Shown here: piece after piece, positions 36,911 through 46,500 of the stretch
Position numbering within the stretch: position 1 is the stretch's first letter
How the letters are laid out: every line of letters starts with the position of its first letter
Assembly: GCA_003695765.1 (NCBI GenBank)
Contig: RFHQ01000096.1
Location: forward strand, 1-61,126
DNA from: Gammaproteobacteria bacterium
GTDB lineage: Bacteria > Pseudomonadota > Gammaproteobacteria > Steroidobacterales > GCA-2729495
Reading direction: 5' to 3'
DNA: 61,126 nucleotides
Position numbers and translations under genes: made by a program
Notes under the pieces: generated by a model
Told to the model about the DNA's origin: nothing
Seen by the model: only the letters and a program-made list of their open reading frames with translations
Databases searched by the model: none

Positions 36911-38140
36911 ATGTCCGCAGTGCAGGAATTCGACCTGCTGATCGCCGGCGGGGGCATGGTCGGCGCCAGCCTCGCCTGCGCGCTGGCCGGGCTGCCGCTG
37001 CGCGCGGCCGTGATCGAGCGTGTACCGCCGGCCAGCGAGCAACAGCCGAGCTTCGACCTGCGCACGACGGCCCTGTCACGCAGCAGCCAGCGCGTCCTCG
37101 AGGGCCTCGGCCTGTGGGCGGAGCTGGCGCCGCAGGCGACGCCGATCCGGCGCGTGCACGTGTCGGAGCAGGGGCGCTTCGGCACCGCGGTCGTCGATGC
37201 GCGGGAGCAGGGTGTCGAGGCGCTCGGCTACGTGATCGAGAACCGGCGTCTCGGCGCGGCGTTCTTCCGTCGCCTCGAACGCGCCGACAATGTCGAGCTG
37301 TTCATCCCGGGCAGCGCAGGCGAGGTCGTGACGGACGCCGACGGCCTGCGCCTGTCGATCGAGACGGAGCGCGGGCCACGGACGCTGCGCGCGTCCTTGC
37401 TGGCGATCGCCGACGGCGCGCGCTCGCGCTTGCGCGAGGCGGTCGGTATCCCGGCCGCCAGCCGCGCCTATGAACAGGTCGCGATCATCGGCACGGTCGC
37501 GGTCGGCCGGCCCGGCGACGGCGTCGCTTACGAGCGGTTCACGCCGCAGGGACCACTGGCCCTGCTGCCGGCGGGGGGCGACCGCTATGTCTTCGTGCTG
37601 ACCCGCCACGAGTCGGAGGCCGAGTCCGTGCTCGCATCCTCGGAGGCGGCTTTCCGTGACCTGCTGCAGGCCGCCTTCGGTTTTCGCCTCGGCCGTTTCG
37701 GCCGTCTCGGGCAGCGCAGCGCCTATCCCTTGTATCTGACGCGGGCCCGCCGGCTGACGGCGCCCCGTTGCGTGGTCGTCGGCAACGCGGCCCACGGTTT
37801 GCACCCGGTGGCCGGCCAAGGCTACAACCTCGGCCTGCGCGACGTCGCCGTGCTCGCGGAGCTGCTGGCCGATGCGCTGCGCGCCGGCCGCTGCGATCCC
37901 GGCGATCCGGCATTGCTGGCGGCGTACAGCGATTGGCGCCGGCGCGACCAGCGCAATGTCGTCGCCTTTACCGATGGCCTGGTGCGCCTGTTCGAGCTGC
38001 CGCTGCCGGGGCTCGGCGCGCTGCGCGGACTCGCGCTGCAGGCCTTCGATCTGCTGCCCGGTGCGCGCCAGCTGCTCGCGCGCGAGGCCATGGGGCTCGG
38101 CGGCCGCCTGCCACGGCTGGTCCGGGGGCTGCCCCTGTGA
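36911..38140 (+). CDS. ubiH: 2-octaprenyl-6-methoxyphenol hydroxylase UbiH
   Basis: FAD-dependent monooxygenase of ubiquinone synthesis. 409 residues. FAD motif IAGGGMVGASLACAL (~11-25); the second FAD block VVVGNAAHGLHPVAGQGYNLGLRDVAVLAE and the middle DG motif LLAIADGARSRLR are clear. GGAGG lies before the ATG. Its stop overlaps the next hydroxylase gene (GTGA). Confidence 0.93.
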   Translation: MSAVQEFDLLIAGGGMVGASLACALAGLPLRAAVIERVPPASEQQPSFDLRTTALSRSSQRVLEGLGLWAELAPQATPIRRVHVSEQGRFGTAVVDAREQGVEALGYVIENRRLGAAFFRRLERADNVELFIPGSAGEVVTDADGLRLSIETERGPRTLRASLLAIADGARSRLREAVGIPAASRAYEQVAIIGTVAVGRPGDGVAYERFTPQGPLALLPAGGDRYVFVLTRHESEAESVLASSEAAFRDLLQAAFGFRLGRFGRLGQRSAYPLYLTRARRLTAPRCVVVGNAAHGLHPVAGQGYNLGLRDVAVLAELLADALRAGRCDPGDPALLAAYSDWRRRDQRNVVAFTDGLVRLFELPLPGLGALRGLALQAFDLLPGARQLLAREAMGLGGRLPRLVRGLPL

Positions 38141-39345
38141 ACGCCAACGAGGCGGCCGTGGTCATCGCCGGCGGCGGCATCGTCGGCCTGACGCTGGCCT
38201 GCCTGCTGGCCGAAGAACGGCGCCTGCGCGAGGCCGGCATCATCGTCCTCGAGCCGCGCGAGCCACAGCCGCCGGCCGCGGAGACCGGCCTGCGCGTGTC
38301 GGCGATTTCGCCGCGCAGCCAGGCCATTCTGTCCGATTGCGGCGCCTGGCAGGGCCTGCCGCCGGAACGGCTGGGCCCGTACCAGCGCATGTGCGTGTGG
38401 CGCGATGGCGGGCCGGGCGGCGCCCAGCGCATTCGCTTCGACGCGGCGGAGCAGGGTTTGCCGGTGCTCGGGCACATCGTCGAGAACGAACTGCTGCGCT
38501 GGGCGCTGTGGCAGCGCGCGGCGGACGCTGGCGTCGGCCTGCGTGCCGGCTGCGAACTGCTCAACGCGCTCATCGAGCCGGAGCAGGCCGCCATCACGAC
38601 CGCCGACGGCGAGCGCCTCGGCGCGCGCCTGCTGGTCGCGGCCGACGGTGCCCGCTCGCGGCTGCGCCAGCTCGCGGGCCTGCCCTGGCGCTACCGCAGC
38701 TACCGGCAGCGCGGCCTGGTGACCGTGGTCAGCAGCGAACGCTGGCACGAACAATGTGCCTGGCAACGCTTCCTGCCAGGTGGCCCATTGGCCTTGCTGC
38801 CGCTGGCCGACGGGCGCAGCTCGATCGTCTGGTCGGTGCCGGACGCCCAGGCGGACGCCTTGCTGGACGGCGGTCCGGAGGCGCTGGGCGAGGCGCTGAC
38901 AGCCGCGAGCGAGCGCGTGCTCGGCCGGCTGTCGGTGGCAGGCGAGGCGCAGGCCTTTCCGCTGGCCGCGGGCCACGCGCCCGCCTATGTCAGCGAACGG
39001 CTGGCGCTGGTCGGGGACGCGGCCCACCAGGTGCACCCGCTGGCTGGCCAGGGCGTCAACCTCGGCCTCGCCGACGCAGCAGCGCTGGCCGGCGTGCTGC
39101 GCGCCCATGCGCAGCTGCCGGCGGCCGACCCCGGCGATCGGCGCGTTCTGCGCCGTTACGAGCGCGCGCGCAAGGCCGACAACCTGCTGACCCTTGGCAC
39201 GATGGATCTCTTTCACCGGGTCTTCGGCGGCGGCCCCGCGCTGGCCGGCGCCGGCGGCATCGGCCTCGCGATCGCCGATCGCGTGCCGGCGCTGAAGCGC
39301 CGTCTCGCGGCGCAGGCCCTGGGCAGCCGCGGTCTCGTGCGCTGA
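38137..39345 (+). CDS. ubiI: UbiI/VisC-type FAD-dependent ubiquinone hydroxylase
   Basis: Second UbiH/F/I-family monooxygenase, probably the C5 hydroxylase. 402 residues from the GTG overlapping the ubiH stop. FAD motif IAGGGIVGLTLACLLAEE; DG motif LLVAADGARSRLRQLAG; GDAAHQVHPLAGQGVNLGLADAAALA. Position matches visC/ubiI in E. coli. Assignment between UbiI and UbiF is by context: Coq7 elsewhere in the window already covers the UbiF step. Confidence 0.9.
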   Translation: MNANEAAVVIAGGGIVGLTLACLLAEERRLREAGIIVLEPREPQPPAAETGLRVSAISPRSQAILSDCGAWQGLPPERLGPYQRMCVWRDGGPGGAQRIRFDAAEQGLPVLGHIVENELLRWALWQRAADAGVGLRAGCELLNALIEPEQAAITTADGERLGARLLVAADGARSRLRQLAGLPWRYRSYRQRGLVTVVSSERWHEQCAWQRFLPGGPLALLPLADGRSSIVWSVPDAQADALLDGGPEALGEALTAASERVLGRLSVAGEAQAFPLAAGHAPAYVSERLALVGDAAHQVHPLAGQGVNLGLADAAALAGVLRAHAQLPAADPGDRRVLRRYERARKADNLLTLGTMDLFHRVFGGGPALAGAGGIGLAIADRVPALKRRLAAQALGSRGLVR

Positions 39346-39354
39346 GCATCGTCC

Positions 39355-40893
39355 ATGCTCCAAAATCGCGGCACCCGGGTTCTGCTGCTGTCGCTGGCGC
39401 TGCTCGCCATCGGCCTGGCGCTGATGGCCTACAAATGGCGGGTGCTCGGTTTTCCGCTGATGCCGGAGCGGCAATCGACGGTCTGGACCGTCGAAGCGGC
39501 TGTGCATTTCGACGCCGGCCCCGGCCCGATCAAGCTGAACCTGTACATCCCGGGCCTGACCCCGGGCTTTGCGATTCTCGACGAGAACTTCGTATCACGG
39601 GGCTATGGCGCCACGCCCCGCTACGTCAGCGGCGGGCGCGAACTGCAATGGGCCAAACGCCGGGCACGCGGCGCGCAGAGCCTCTATTACCGCGCTGTCG
39701 TCTACCGCGACCCGACCCGGGTCGAGGACGATACGACGCCGCCGTTTCCCAGCCGGCCGGTACTCGCCGAGCCTTTCGGCACGGCCGCGGCCATTCTGGT
39801 CGAAGAGGTCGGCAGCCGATCGGCCGATCCGGCGAGTTTCACGCAGGAACTCCTGAAGCGGCTCAATCGGCCGGAGCGGGACGAAAACGTCGATCTGCTG
39901 CTCGGACCGGCGCCGGATGCGGTCGACATCGCCCGCACCGCGACCACGCTGCTGGCGTCGGCGCTGATCCCGGCGCGACTATTGCGCGGCCTCTACCTGC
40001 AGGACCAGCAGCGCAATGCGCAGATCGTGCCCTGGCTGATGGTGCACGATGGTACCCGCTGGCTGTATTTCGACCCGCGCAGCGGCGAGCAGGGCCTGCC
40101 GGACAACTTCCTGCTGTGGTGGAGCGGGCCGGACAATCTCGTCAGCATCGACGGCGGCCGCAACCTCGAGGTGCGCTTCTCGGTCAGTAGCAGCGTCATG
40201 GACCCGCTGGCGCTCGCTCAGCGGCGCTCGGAAGCGCATCTCGGCCCGCTGGCGCAACTGTCGCTGTTCGCCCTGCCGATCCAGACGCAGGCGGTCTACT
40301 CGGTCATTTTGCTGGTGCCGCTCGGCGCCCTGGTCGTCGCCTTTTTGCGCAACATGATCGGGGTGCAGACCTTCGGCACCTTCATGCTGGTGCTGATCGC
40401 GCTGGCGTTTCGCGAGACCCAGTTGCTGTGGGGCATCCTGTTGTTCAGCCTGCTGGTGGCGCTCGGCCTGGGGCTGCGCTTCTACCTCGAACGGCTGCAC
40501 CTGCTGGCGGTCCCGCGAATCGGCGCGGTGCTGACGATCGTCGTGATGCTGATGCTGGCGGTCAGCATACTGAGCCACCGGCTGGAGCTGGATCCGGGCC
40601 TGTCGGTCGCGCTGTTCCCGATGGTGATCCTGGCGATGACCATCGAGCGCATGTCGATCGTCTGGGAAGAACGTGGTGCCGGCGATGCCGTGCGCCAGGG
40701 TGTCGGTTCCCTGCTCGTGGCCGCGCTGTGCTATCTCGCCATGGACCTGCGCTGGTCACGGCACCTCGTATTCGTGTTCCCGGAATCGCTGCTGCTGATC
40801 CTTGCGGCAATGTTGCTGATCGGTCGCTACACCGGCTACCGGCTGCTCGAATTGCGGCGCTTCCGCGAATTCCTGCGCCTGGAGCAGGACTGA
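39355..40893 (+). CDS. Inactive transglutaminase fused to seven TM helices (UUP1-type)
   Basis: 512 residues: one N-terminal TM helix (~8-26), a ~240-residue periplasmic domain of the inactive-transglutaminase family (WLMVHDGTRWLYFDPRSGEQGLPDNFLLWW), and a C-terminal seven-TM block from ~310 (YSVILLVPLGALVVAFLRN onward). Comparative work on amide-bond-forming systems pairs such proteins with RimK-like ATP-grasp ligases, and one follows here with TGATG overlap. The Cys-His-Asp triad of active transglutaminases is not evident. Chemistry unknown; family call is by domain architecture. Confidence 0.88.
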   Translation: MLQNRGTRVLLLSLALLAIGLALMAYKWRVLGFPLMPERQSTVWTVEAAVHFDAGPGPIKLNLYIPGLTPGFAILDENFVSRGYGATPRYVSGGRELQWAKRRARGAQSLYYRAVVYRDPTRVEDDTTPPFPSRPVLAEPFGTAAAILVEEVGSRSADPASFTQELLKRLNRPERDENVDLLLGPAPDAVDIARTATTLLASALIPARLLRGLYLQDQQRNAQIVPWLMVHDGTRWLYFDPRSGEQGLPDNFLLWWSGPDNLVSIDGGRNLEVRFSVSSSVMDPLALAQRRSEAHLGPLAQLSLFALPIQTQAVYSVILLVPLGALVVAFLRNMIGVQTFGTFMLVLIALAFRETQLLWGILLFSLLVALGLGLRFYLERLHLLAVPRIGAVLTIVVMLMLAVSILSHRLELDPGLSVALFPMVILAMTIERMSIVWEERGAGDAVRQGVGSLLVAALCYLAMDLRWSRHLVFVFPESLLLILAAMLLIGRYTGYRLLELRRFREFLRLEQD

Positions 40894-41837
40894 TGCCGGG
40901 CCGGGTCCGCCGCCTGCGTGCCCGCGGGGTGCTCGGCATCAACGCGCGCAACATCGAGTTCGTGCAACGCTATAACCCCCGCAGCCGTTATCCGCTGGTC
41001 GACGACAAGCTCAGAACCAAGCGCCTGGCGCTGGCCGCCGGCATCGCCGTGCCGGAACTGTACGGCGTCATGAGCACGCCGCACGATACAGCGCGGCTCG
41101 CCGAACTGGTCGCCGGCCGCGACGCGTTCGTGATCAAGCCGGCCCATGGTTCCGGCGGCGACGGCATCCTCGTGATCGCCGGCCGGCCGGCGCGCCGCGA
41201 AGGTCAGTTCCGCTTGCTGGACGGCGGTCAGATCAACGAGGCCGAACTCAGGTTTCATGCCACCAACATCATCAGCGGCCGCTACAGCCTCGGCGGGCAT
41301 CGCGATCAGGCGATCATCGAGTATTGCGTGCAGCCGGACCCGGTCTTCGCCGGCGTCAGCGACCGCGGCGTGCCGGATGTGCGCGTGCTGGTCTTCCGCG
41401 GCTACCCGGTGCTGGCGATGCTGCGGCTGCCGACGCGCGAGTCGCGCGGCAAGGCCAACCTGCACCAGGGGGCGATCGGCGTCGGTATCGATCTCTTGAC
41501 CGGTTGCACGACGCATGCCGTCCACCACGACACGGCCATCGACGAGCACCCGGATACGGGCCTGCCGGTGTCCGGGCTCGAGGTTCCGCACTGGTCGCAG
41601 CTGCTGGAGCTGGCGGCGGGCTGTTACGAACTGACCGGCCTCGGCTACCTCGGCGTGGACCTGGTGCTCGACCGCCGCCACGGACCGCTGATTCTCGAAC
41701 TCAACGCCCGGCCCGGCCTGAACATCCAGATCGCTAATCGCGTCGGCTTGCGTCGGCGCCTGGCTCGGCTGGCCGGCGCAGCCGACGACCGGCCGGTCGC
41801 GGAGCGGCTGGCCCGGCTCGCCGAGCGGCTCGGCTGA
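40893..41837 (+). CDS. Alpha-L-glutamate ligase-like protein (RimK-type ATP-grasp)
   Basis: Cytoplasmic ATP-grasp ligase, 314 residues. ATP-grasp features: VDDKLRTKRLALAAGIAVPEL (N-terminal), FVIKPAHGSGGDGILVI (ATP-binding loop), and the Mg-binding end LGVDLVLDRRHGPLILELNARPGLNIQIAN. The family is expected to join glutamate or another amino acid to an acceptor through an amide bond; the acceptor is not known. The ATG overlaps the stop of the 7TM gene. The ATP-dependent zinc protease often found with this pair is not in the window. Confidence 0.88.
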   Translation: MPGRVRRLRARGVLGINARNIEFVQRYNPRSRYPLVDDKLRTKRLALAAGIAVPELYGVMSTPHDTARLAELVAGRDAFVIKPAHGSGGDGILVIAGRPARREGQFRLLDGGQINEAELRFHATNIISGRYSLGGHRDQAIIEYCVQPDPVFAGVSDRGVPDVRVLVFRGYPVLAMLRLPTRESRGKANLHQGAIGVGIDLLTGCTTHAVHHDTAIDEHPDTGLPVSGLEVPHWSQLLELAAGCYELTGLGYLGVDLVLDRRHGPLILELNARPGLNIQIANRVGLRRRLARLAGAADDRPVAERLARLAERLG

Positions 41838-41864
41838 CGGCTGTTGCCCGCCATGACCATCGGC

Positions 41865-41870
41865 TAACAT
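41865..41870 (+). promoter_or_regulatory. Possible -10 element of the gcv riboswitch transcript
   Basis: TAACAT at 41865-41870, giving a start near 41877, about 20 bases before the first aptamer core. TTGCCC (41844-41849) would be a -35 at only 15 bases. Confidence 0.4.
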
Positions 41871-41889
41871 ACGCACTTCGATCCAGCGC

Positions 41890-42062
41890 AGCCGCCGGAG
41901 AGAGCCGCCGGATGCGGCCGCCGAAGGCGCAACTCGCCCGGAAACGCTCAGGCAAACGGACGGTGGCTGCGGGACGGCTCTGGAGAGCGGCCCGTCAGGG
42001 TCCACCGAAGGGGTGCGGCATCGCCAGCGGCGAGGCCCGATCTCTCAGGTCAAAGGACAGAG
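41890..42062 (+). promoter_or_regulatory. Tandem glycine riboswitch
   Basis: Two glycine aptamers in series before gcvT. Aptamer 1: GGAGAG core ~41898, GCCGAAGGCG ~41921-41930, CTCAGGCAAA ~41948-41957. Aptamer 2: GGAGAG ~41983, CACCGAAGGGG ~42004, then CTCTCAGGTCAAAGGACAG before 42061. These conserved blocks in this order, next to gcvT, are diagnostic. Glycine binding is expected to switch gcvTHP on. The gap gives most of the 277 bases between the ligase gene and gcvT. Confidence 0.93.
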
Positions 42063-42097
42063 GGGCGGCAGGCGGGTGCCTGCCGCCCTTTGTTCAT
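42063..42097 (+). terminator. Riboswitch-controlled intrinsic terminator
   Basis: GGGCGGCAGGC, loop GGGT, GCCTGCCGCCC, then TTTGTTCATT: an 11-bp stem with a U-rich tail. Its 5' arm begins in the G-run that closes P1 of the second aptamer, so ligand-stabilised P1 could block the terminator. This supports an ON switch acting by antitermination. Confidence 0.8.
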
Positions 42098-42114
42098 TGA
42101 GACAGGACGAACCG

Positions 42115-43218
42115 ATGGCCAGGAAAACCGCGCTGTTCGCCGAGCACGTCGCCGCGGGCGCACGCATGGTCGATTTCGGCGGCTGGGAGATGCCGCTGCA
42201 CTATGGGTCGCAGATCGAGGAGCACCACGCCGTGCGCCGCGCGGCCGGGGTCTTCGACGTCTCGCATATGACGGTCGTCGATGTTGCCGGGCCGCAGGCG
42301 CTGACCTGGTTGCAGACGCTGCTGGCGAACGATGCCGGCCGGCTCGAATCCCCCGGCCGCGGGCTCTACAGCTGCATGCTGAACCCGCAGGGCGGCGTGA
42401 TCGACGACCTGATCGTCTACCGGCTGTCCGCCGATGGCTACCGCCTGATCGTCAACGCCGCGACCCGCGACAAGGACCTGGCCTGGATGCAGGCGCAGGC
42501 ACCGGCACGCGATTTCCGGCTCACGGAGCGCGGCGAGAAGATCATGCTCGCGGTGCAGGGGCCGGCCGCGCGGCAAACGGCCGCCGCCTGCCTGCCGCCG
42601 GCGTTGGCGCAGGCCGCGCTGGCACTGCCGCGTTTCGGCTGTGTCGCGGACGGTCCGTGGTTCGTCGCCCGGACCGGCTACACGGGCGAGGACGGCTGGG
42701 AGATCGTCTGCGTAGAACTCGCGGCGGGCAAGGCGCTGTGGCGGGAATTGCTGGCCGCCGGCCTCAAGCCCTGTGGGCTCGGCGCACGCGATACGCTGCG
42801 GCTGGAAGCCGGGCTCGCGCTCTACGGTCAGGATCTGGACGAGGAGCACAGCCCGCTGAGCAGCGGCCTGGGCTGGACCGTGGCCTGGGAACCAGCGTCG
42901 CGTCGATTCATCGGCCGCGACGCGCTGCTGGCGGAACGTGAGCGCGGCCCCGCGGAGCAGTTGGCCGGCCTGCTGCTGCTGGAGCGGGGTATCATGCGCC
43001 ACGGCCAGCCAGTGCGGACGCCGGCCGGTGGCGGCGTCGTCACCAGCGGCGGCTTCTCGCCGACCCTGCAGCAGTCGATCGCGCTGGCGCGCCTGCCGGC
43101 CGGGGCCAGCGGGGACTGTGAAGTCGAGATTCGCGGCCGCCGCCGCCGCGGGCGCATCGTCGAGCCCGTCTTCGTGCGCCACGGCCAGCCGGTGGCAGCG
43201 CTGCGCGGGCAGGACTAG
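42115..43218 (+). CDS. gcvT: Glycine cleavage system T protein
   Basis: Aminomethyltransferase: releases ammonia from the H-protein-bound aminomethyl group and makes 5,10-methylene-THF. 367 residues. Blocks: [44 protein letters not shown] and [21 protein letters not shown], all typical. First gene of the gcvT-H-PA-PB operon after the glycine riboswitch. Confidence 0.97.
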   Translation: MARKTALFAEHVAAGARMVDFGGWEMPLHYGSQIEEHHAVRRAAGVFDVSHMTVVDVAGPQALTWLQTLLANDAGRLESPGRGLYSCMLNPQGGVIDDLIVYRLSADGYRLIVNAATRDKDLAWMQAQAPARDFRLTERGEKIMLAVQGPAARQTAAACLPPALAQAALALPRFGCVADGPWFVARTGYTGEDGWEIVCVELAAGKALWRELLAAGLKPCGLGARDTLRLEAGLALYGQDLDEEHSPLSSGLGWTVAWEPASRRFIGRDALLAERERGPAEQLAGLLLLERGIMRHGQPVRTPAGGGVVTSGGFSPTLQQSIALARLPAGASGDCEVEIRGRRRRGRIVEPVFVRHGQPVAALRGQD

Positions 43219-43234
43219 CACGGAGTCAGTTGCG

Positions 43235-43630
43235 ATGAGTGAAGTACCCGAGAACCTCAAGTACACGAGCGACCACGAGTGGTGCCGGCTGGAAGACGAT
43301 GGCTCGGTCACCGTGGGCATCACCGATCATGCCCAGCAGGCGCTGGGCGAACTGGTCTATGTCGAACTGCCTGAAGTCGGCGCGGAATTCGCGGCCGGCG
43401 ATGCCTGCGCGGTCGTCGAGTCGGTGAAGGCGGCCTCGGACGTCTATGCGCCGCTCGGTGGCGAGGTCGTCGAGGTCAACGAGCAGCTCGAGGGCGAGCC
43501 GGAACTGGTCAACAGCAGTCCCTACGATGAGGGCTGGCTCTTGCGCCTGACGCCGGCCGACCCGGCGGCGATGGACGAGCTGCTCGACCCCGAGAACTAT
43601 GAACAGGTGCTGGCCGAGGCCAGCGACTGA
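43235..43630 (+). CDS. gcvH: Glycine cleavage system H protein
   Basis: Lipoylated shuttle protein. 131 residues from the ATG at 43235 (GGAG upstream). The lipoyl-lysine lies in [29 protein letters not shown] at the N-terminus and [15 protein letters not shown] near the end are signature blocks. Its lipoate ligase or LipA/LipB are not in the window. Confidence 0.97.
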   Translation: MSEVPENLKYTSDHEWCRLEDDGSVTVGITDHAQQALGELVYVELPEVGAEFAAGDACAVVESVKAASDVYAPLGGEVVEVNEQLEGEPELVNSSPYDEGWLLRLTPADPAAMDELLDPENYEQVLAEASD

Positions 43631-43641
43631 GCGGCCGCGCG

Positions 43642-45006
43642 GTGCCCTACATACCCCACACGCCGGAAGACACCGCGAGGATGCTGGCCGCGATCGGCCT
43701 GGACAGCATCGACGAGTTGTTCGACGAGATTCCGCCGGCGCTTCGCGCCGAAGGCTTCGCCGGCGTGCCGGCCGGCATCGACGAAGCAGCGGCCGCGCGG
43801 CTGATGCAGTCGCGCGCCGCGCAGGACGGCCGCAGCCTCTGCTTCGTCGGCGCCGGCGCCTACGACCACTACATTCCGGCGGCGGTCTGGGATCTCGCGG
43901 CCCGCGGCGAGTTCTACAGCGCCTACACGCCCTATCAGGCCGAAGCCAGCCAAGGCACGCTGCAGCTGATCTACGAGTACCAGAGCATGATGTGCGCGCT
44001 GACCGGCATGGAGGTGTCCAACGCCTCTTTGTACGACGGCGCGACCGCCTTCGCCGAGGCCTGCCTGATGGCGGTGCGCGCGAACCGCCGGGCCGGACGG
44101 CGGCGCATCCTGGTCAGCCGGGCGCTGAGCCCGGTCTACCGCCGGGTGGCTGAGACCATCGTCGCGGGCCAGGACATCGAGCTGGTCGAGCTGCCGTTGC
44201 GGGACGGTCGCCTGGACCCGGACGCGCTGCCGGCCGACGCGGCCGGACAGTACGCGGCGCTGGCGCTGCAGCAGCCGAGTTACCTCGGCACGCTCGAAGA
44301 CGTCGATCGCCTGAGCGACTGGGCGGCCGCGCAGGGGCTGCTGCTGATCGCCGTCTGCAATCCCCTGAGCCTCGCTGTGCTGAAGCCGCCGGGCGAATGG
44401 GGCGAGGCCGGCGCCGATATCGCCTGCGGCGAAGGTCAGCCGCTGGGCATCCCGCTGTCCTCCGGCGGACCGTACTTCGGCTATATCGTCAGCCGCGAGC
44501 GGCTGGTGCGCCAGATGCCGGGCCGCATCGTCGGCCGGACCGTCGATGTCGACGGCCGCCCTGGCTTCACGCTGACCTTGCAGGCGCGCGAACAGCACAT
44601 CCGCCGGTCCAAGGCGACCTCGAACATCTGCACTAACCAGGGACTGATGGTCACGGCCGCAACGATCTACATGAGCCTGCTCGGCGCCGAGGGCCTGCAG
44701 CGCACGGCGGCGGCCTGCCATGCGAATACCGCGCGGCTGGCCGCCCGCCTCGCGGCGCTGGACGGCGTGCGCATCGCCTTCGAGCCGTTTTTCCACGAAG
44801 TGGTGCTGCAGCTGGATCGCCCCGCCGCGGCCGTGCTGGCCGGCCTCGCCGAGCGCGGCATCGCCGCCGGCGTCGATCTCGGCGACAGCTACCCGGAGCT
44901 CGGTCCGGCGATCCTGAGCTGTGCGACGGAACAGCGCAGCGACGCCGACATCGAGGTCTACGCGGCGGCGCTGGCCGAGGTGCTGGACAGCAGCGAGGTC
45001 GCCTGA
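43642..45006 (+). CDS. gcvPA: Glycine dehydrogenase (decarboxylating) subunit 1
   Basis: N-terminal half of split P-protein, structural subunit that pairs with GcvPB. 454 residues from a GTG 11 bases after gcvH. Typical: [17 protein letters not shown] (start), [36 protein letters not shown], and [10 protein letters not shown] near 330. It has no PLP lysine. Ends within a 12-base tandem duplication that also holds the gcvPB start. Confidence 0.96.
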   Translation: MPYIPHTPEDTARMLAAIGLDSIDELFDEIPPALRAEGFAGVPAGIDEAAAARLMQSRAAQDGRSLCFVGAGAYDHYIPAAVWDLAARGEFYSAYTPYQAEASQGTLQLIYEYQSMMCALTGMEVSNASLYDGATAFAEACLMAVRANRRAGRRRILVSRALSPVYRRVAETIVAGQDIELVELPLRDGRLDPDALPADAAGQYAALALQQPSYLGTLEDVDRLSDWAAAQGLLLIAVCNPLSLAVLKPPGEWGEAGADIACGEGQPLGIPLSSGGPYFGYIVSRERLVRQMPGRIVGRTVDVDGRPGFTLTLQAREQHIRRSKATSNICTNQGLMVTAATIYMSLLGAEGLQRTAAACHANTARLAARLAALDGVRIAFEPFFHEVVLQLDRPAAAVLAGLAERGIAAGVDLGDSYPELGPAILSCATEQRSDADIEVYAAALAEVLDSSEVA

Positions 45007-45021
45007 GATGTCGCCTGAGAT
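44998..45021 (+). repeat. 12-bp tandem duplication at the gcvPA/gcvPB junction
   Basis: GTCGCCTGAGAT occurs twice without interruption. Each copy carries TGA and the first bases of an ATG, so the junction offers two gcvPB starts (45008 and 45020), both in frame. The second is likely the older one. Confidence 0.9.
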
Positions 45022-46483
45022 GCCATTGCGCGAAGACCTGATCTTCGAACAGTCGGCGGCCGGCCGCGGCTCGCCGGCGCTGGCGCCGGCCAGCGGCGAG
45101 GCGCCCGGGTTGCCGCCGGGACTGCTGCGCAGTGTCCCGGCCGCGTTGCCGGAGGTCTCCGAGCTGCAGGTCGTGCGGCACTACACGCGCCTGTCGCAAC
45201 TCAACTACTCGATCGACACGCACTTCTATCCGCTGGGTTCGTGCACGATGAAGTACAACCCGAAGGTCTGCAATCGGCTCGCGATGCTGCCGGGCTTCCT
45301 CGGCCGCCACCCGCTGGCCCCCGAAGCGGACGGCCAGGGCGTCATGGCCTGCCTGTACGAACTGCAGGCGATGCTGGCCGCGGTCACGGGCATGCAGGCC
45401 TTTTCGCTGACCCCGATGGCCGGCGCCCAGGGCGAGTTCGCCGGTGTGGCGATGATCATGGCCTATCATCGCTCGCGCGGCGACCACGAGCGCCGCGAGA
45501 TCATCGTGCCGGACGCGGCGCACGGCACGAACCCGGCGACCGCGACCATGTGCGGCTGCAGCGTGCGGGAGATCCCGACGGATGCCGACGGCGACATCGA
45601 CCTGCCGGCGCTGCGCGCGGCCGTCGGGCCGCAGACCGCGGGCATCATGCTGACCAACCCGTCGACGCTGGGTGTCTTCGAGCGGCGCATCCGGGAGGTC
45701 GCCGACATCGTGCACGAGGCCGGCGGGCTGCTCTATTACGACGGCGCCAATCTGAATGCGATTCTCGGCCGCGCGCTGCCGGGGGCGATGGGCTTCGACG
45801 TGATCCACGTCAATCTGCACAAGACCTTTTCGACGCCGCATGGCGGCGGCGGGCCGGGTTCCGGTGCAGTCGGCGTCGGCCGGCGCCTCGAGCCCTTCCT
45901 GCCGCTGCCGATCGTCGGCCGCGAAAACGGCCGCTACCGCTGGCTCGGCGAGGCCGAGCGGCCGCAGAGCATCGGCCGCTTGTCCGCGTTCATGGGCAAT
46001 ACCGGCATCCTTCTGCGCGCCTACGTTTACATGCGCTTGCTCGGCGCCGAGGGCATGCGCCGCGTCGCCGACTACGCGACGCTGAATGCGAACTACCTGA
46101 TGCACCGCCTGCGCGAGGCGGGCTTCCGCCTCGCCTATCCGGCGCGCCGGGCCAGCCACGAGTTCATCGTGACGCTGAAAGACCTCCACCGCGAGACCGG
46201 CGTGACGGCGATGGATGTCGCCAAGGCGCTGCTGGATCGCGGCTTTCACGCTCCGACGACTTATTTTCCCTTGCTCGTGCCGGAGTGCCTGCTGATCGAG
46301 CCGACCGAGACCGAGAGCCCGGAAACGCTGGATGCTTTCGCCGAGGCCCTGGCGGAGATCCGCGAACTGGCGCGCAGTGACCCGGAGCAGCTGCGCCGCG
46401 CGCCGCTGAGCACGCCGGTGCGGCGTCTGGACGACGTGCGCGCGGCACGGCAGCTGGACCTGGCCTGGCGGCCGGCCGACTGA
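45008..46483 (+). CDS. gcvPB: Glycine dehydrogenase (decarboxylating) subunit 2
   Basis: Catalytic PLP subunit of P-protein. 491 residues from ATG 45008; ATG 45020 ([11 protein letters not shown]) is as likely and fits family N-termini better. The PLP lysine is in [46 protein letters not shown] and [10 protein letters not shown] are typical. Ends 17 bases before the PfkB kinase. Confidence 0.96.
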   Translation: MSPEMPLREDLIFEQSAAGRGSPALAPASGEAPGLPPGLLRSVPAALPEVSELQVVRHYTRLSQLNYSIDTHFYPLGSCTMKYNPKVCNRLAMLPGFLGRHPLAPEADGQGVMACLYELQAMLAAVTGMQAFSLTPMAGAQGEFAGVAMIMAYHRSRGDHERREIIVPDAAHGTNPATATMCGCSVREIPTDADGDIDLPALRAAVGPQTAGIMLTNPSTLGVFERRIREVADIVHEAGGLLYYDGANLNAILGRALPGAMGFDVIHVNLHKTFSTPHGGGGPGSGAVGVGRRLEPFLPLPIVGRENGRYRWLGEAERPQSIGRLSAFMGNTGILLRAYVYMRLLGAEGMRRVADYATLNANYLMHRLREAGFRLAYPARRASHEFIVTLKDLHRETGVTAMDVAKALLDRGFHAPTTYFPLLVPECLLIEPTETESPETLDAFAEALAEIRELARSDPEQLRRAPLSTPVRRLDDVRAARQLDLAWRPAD

Positions 46484-46500
46484 AACCGAAGGGAGACGCC

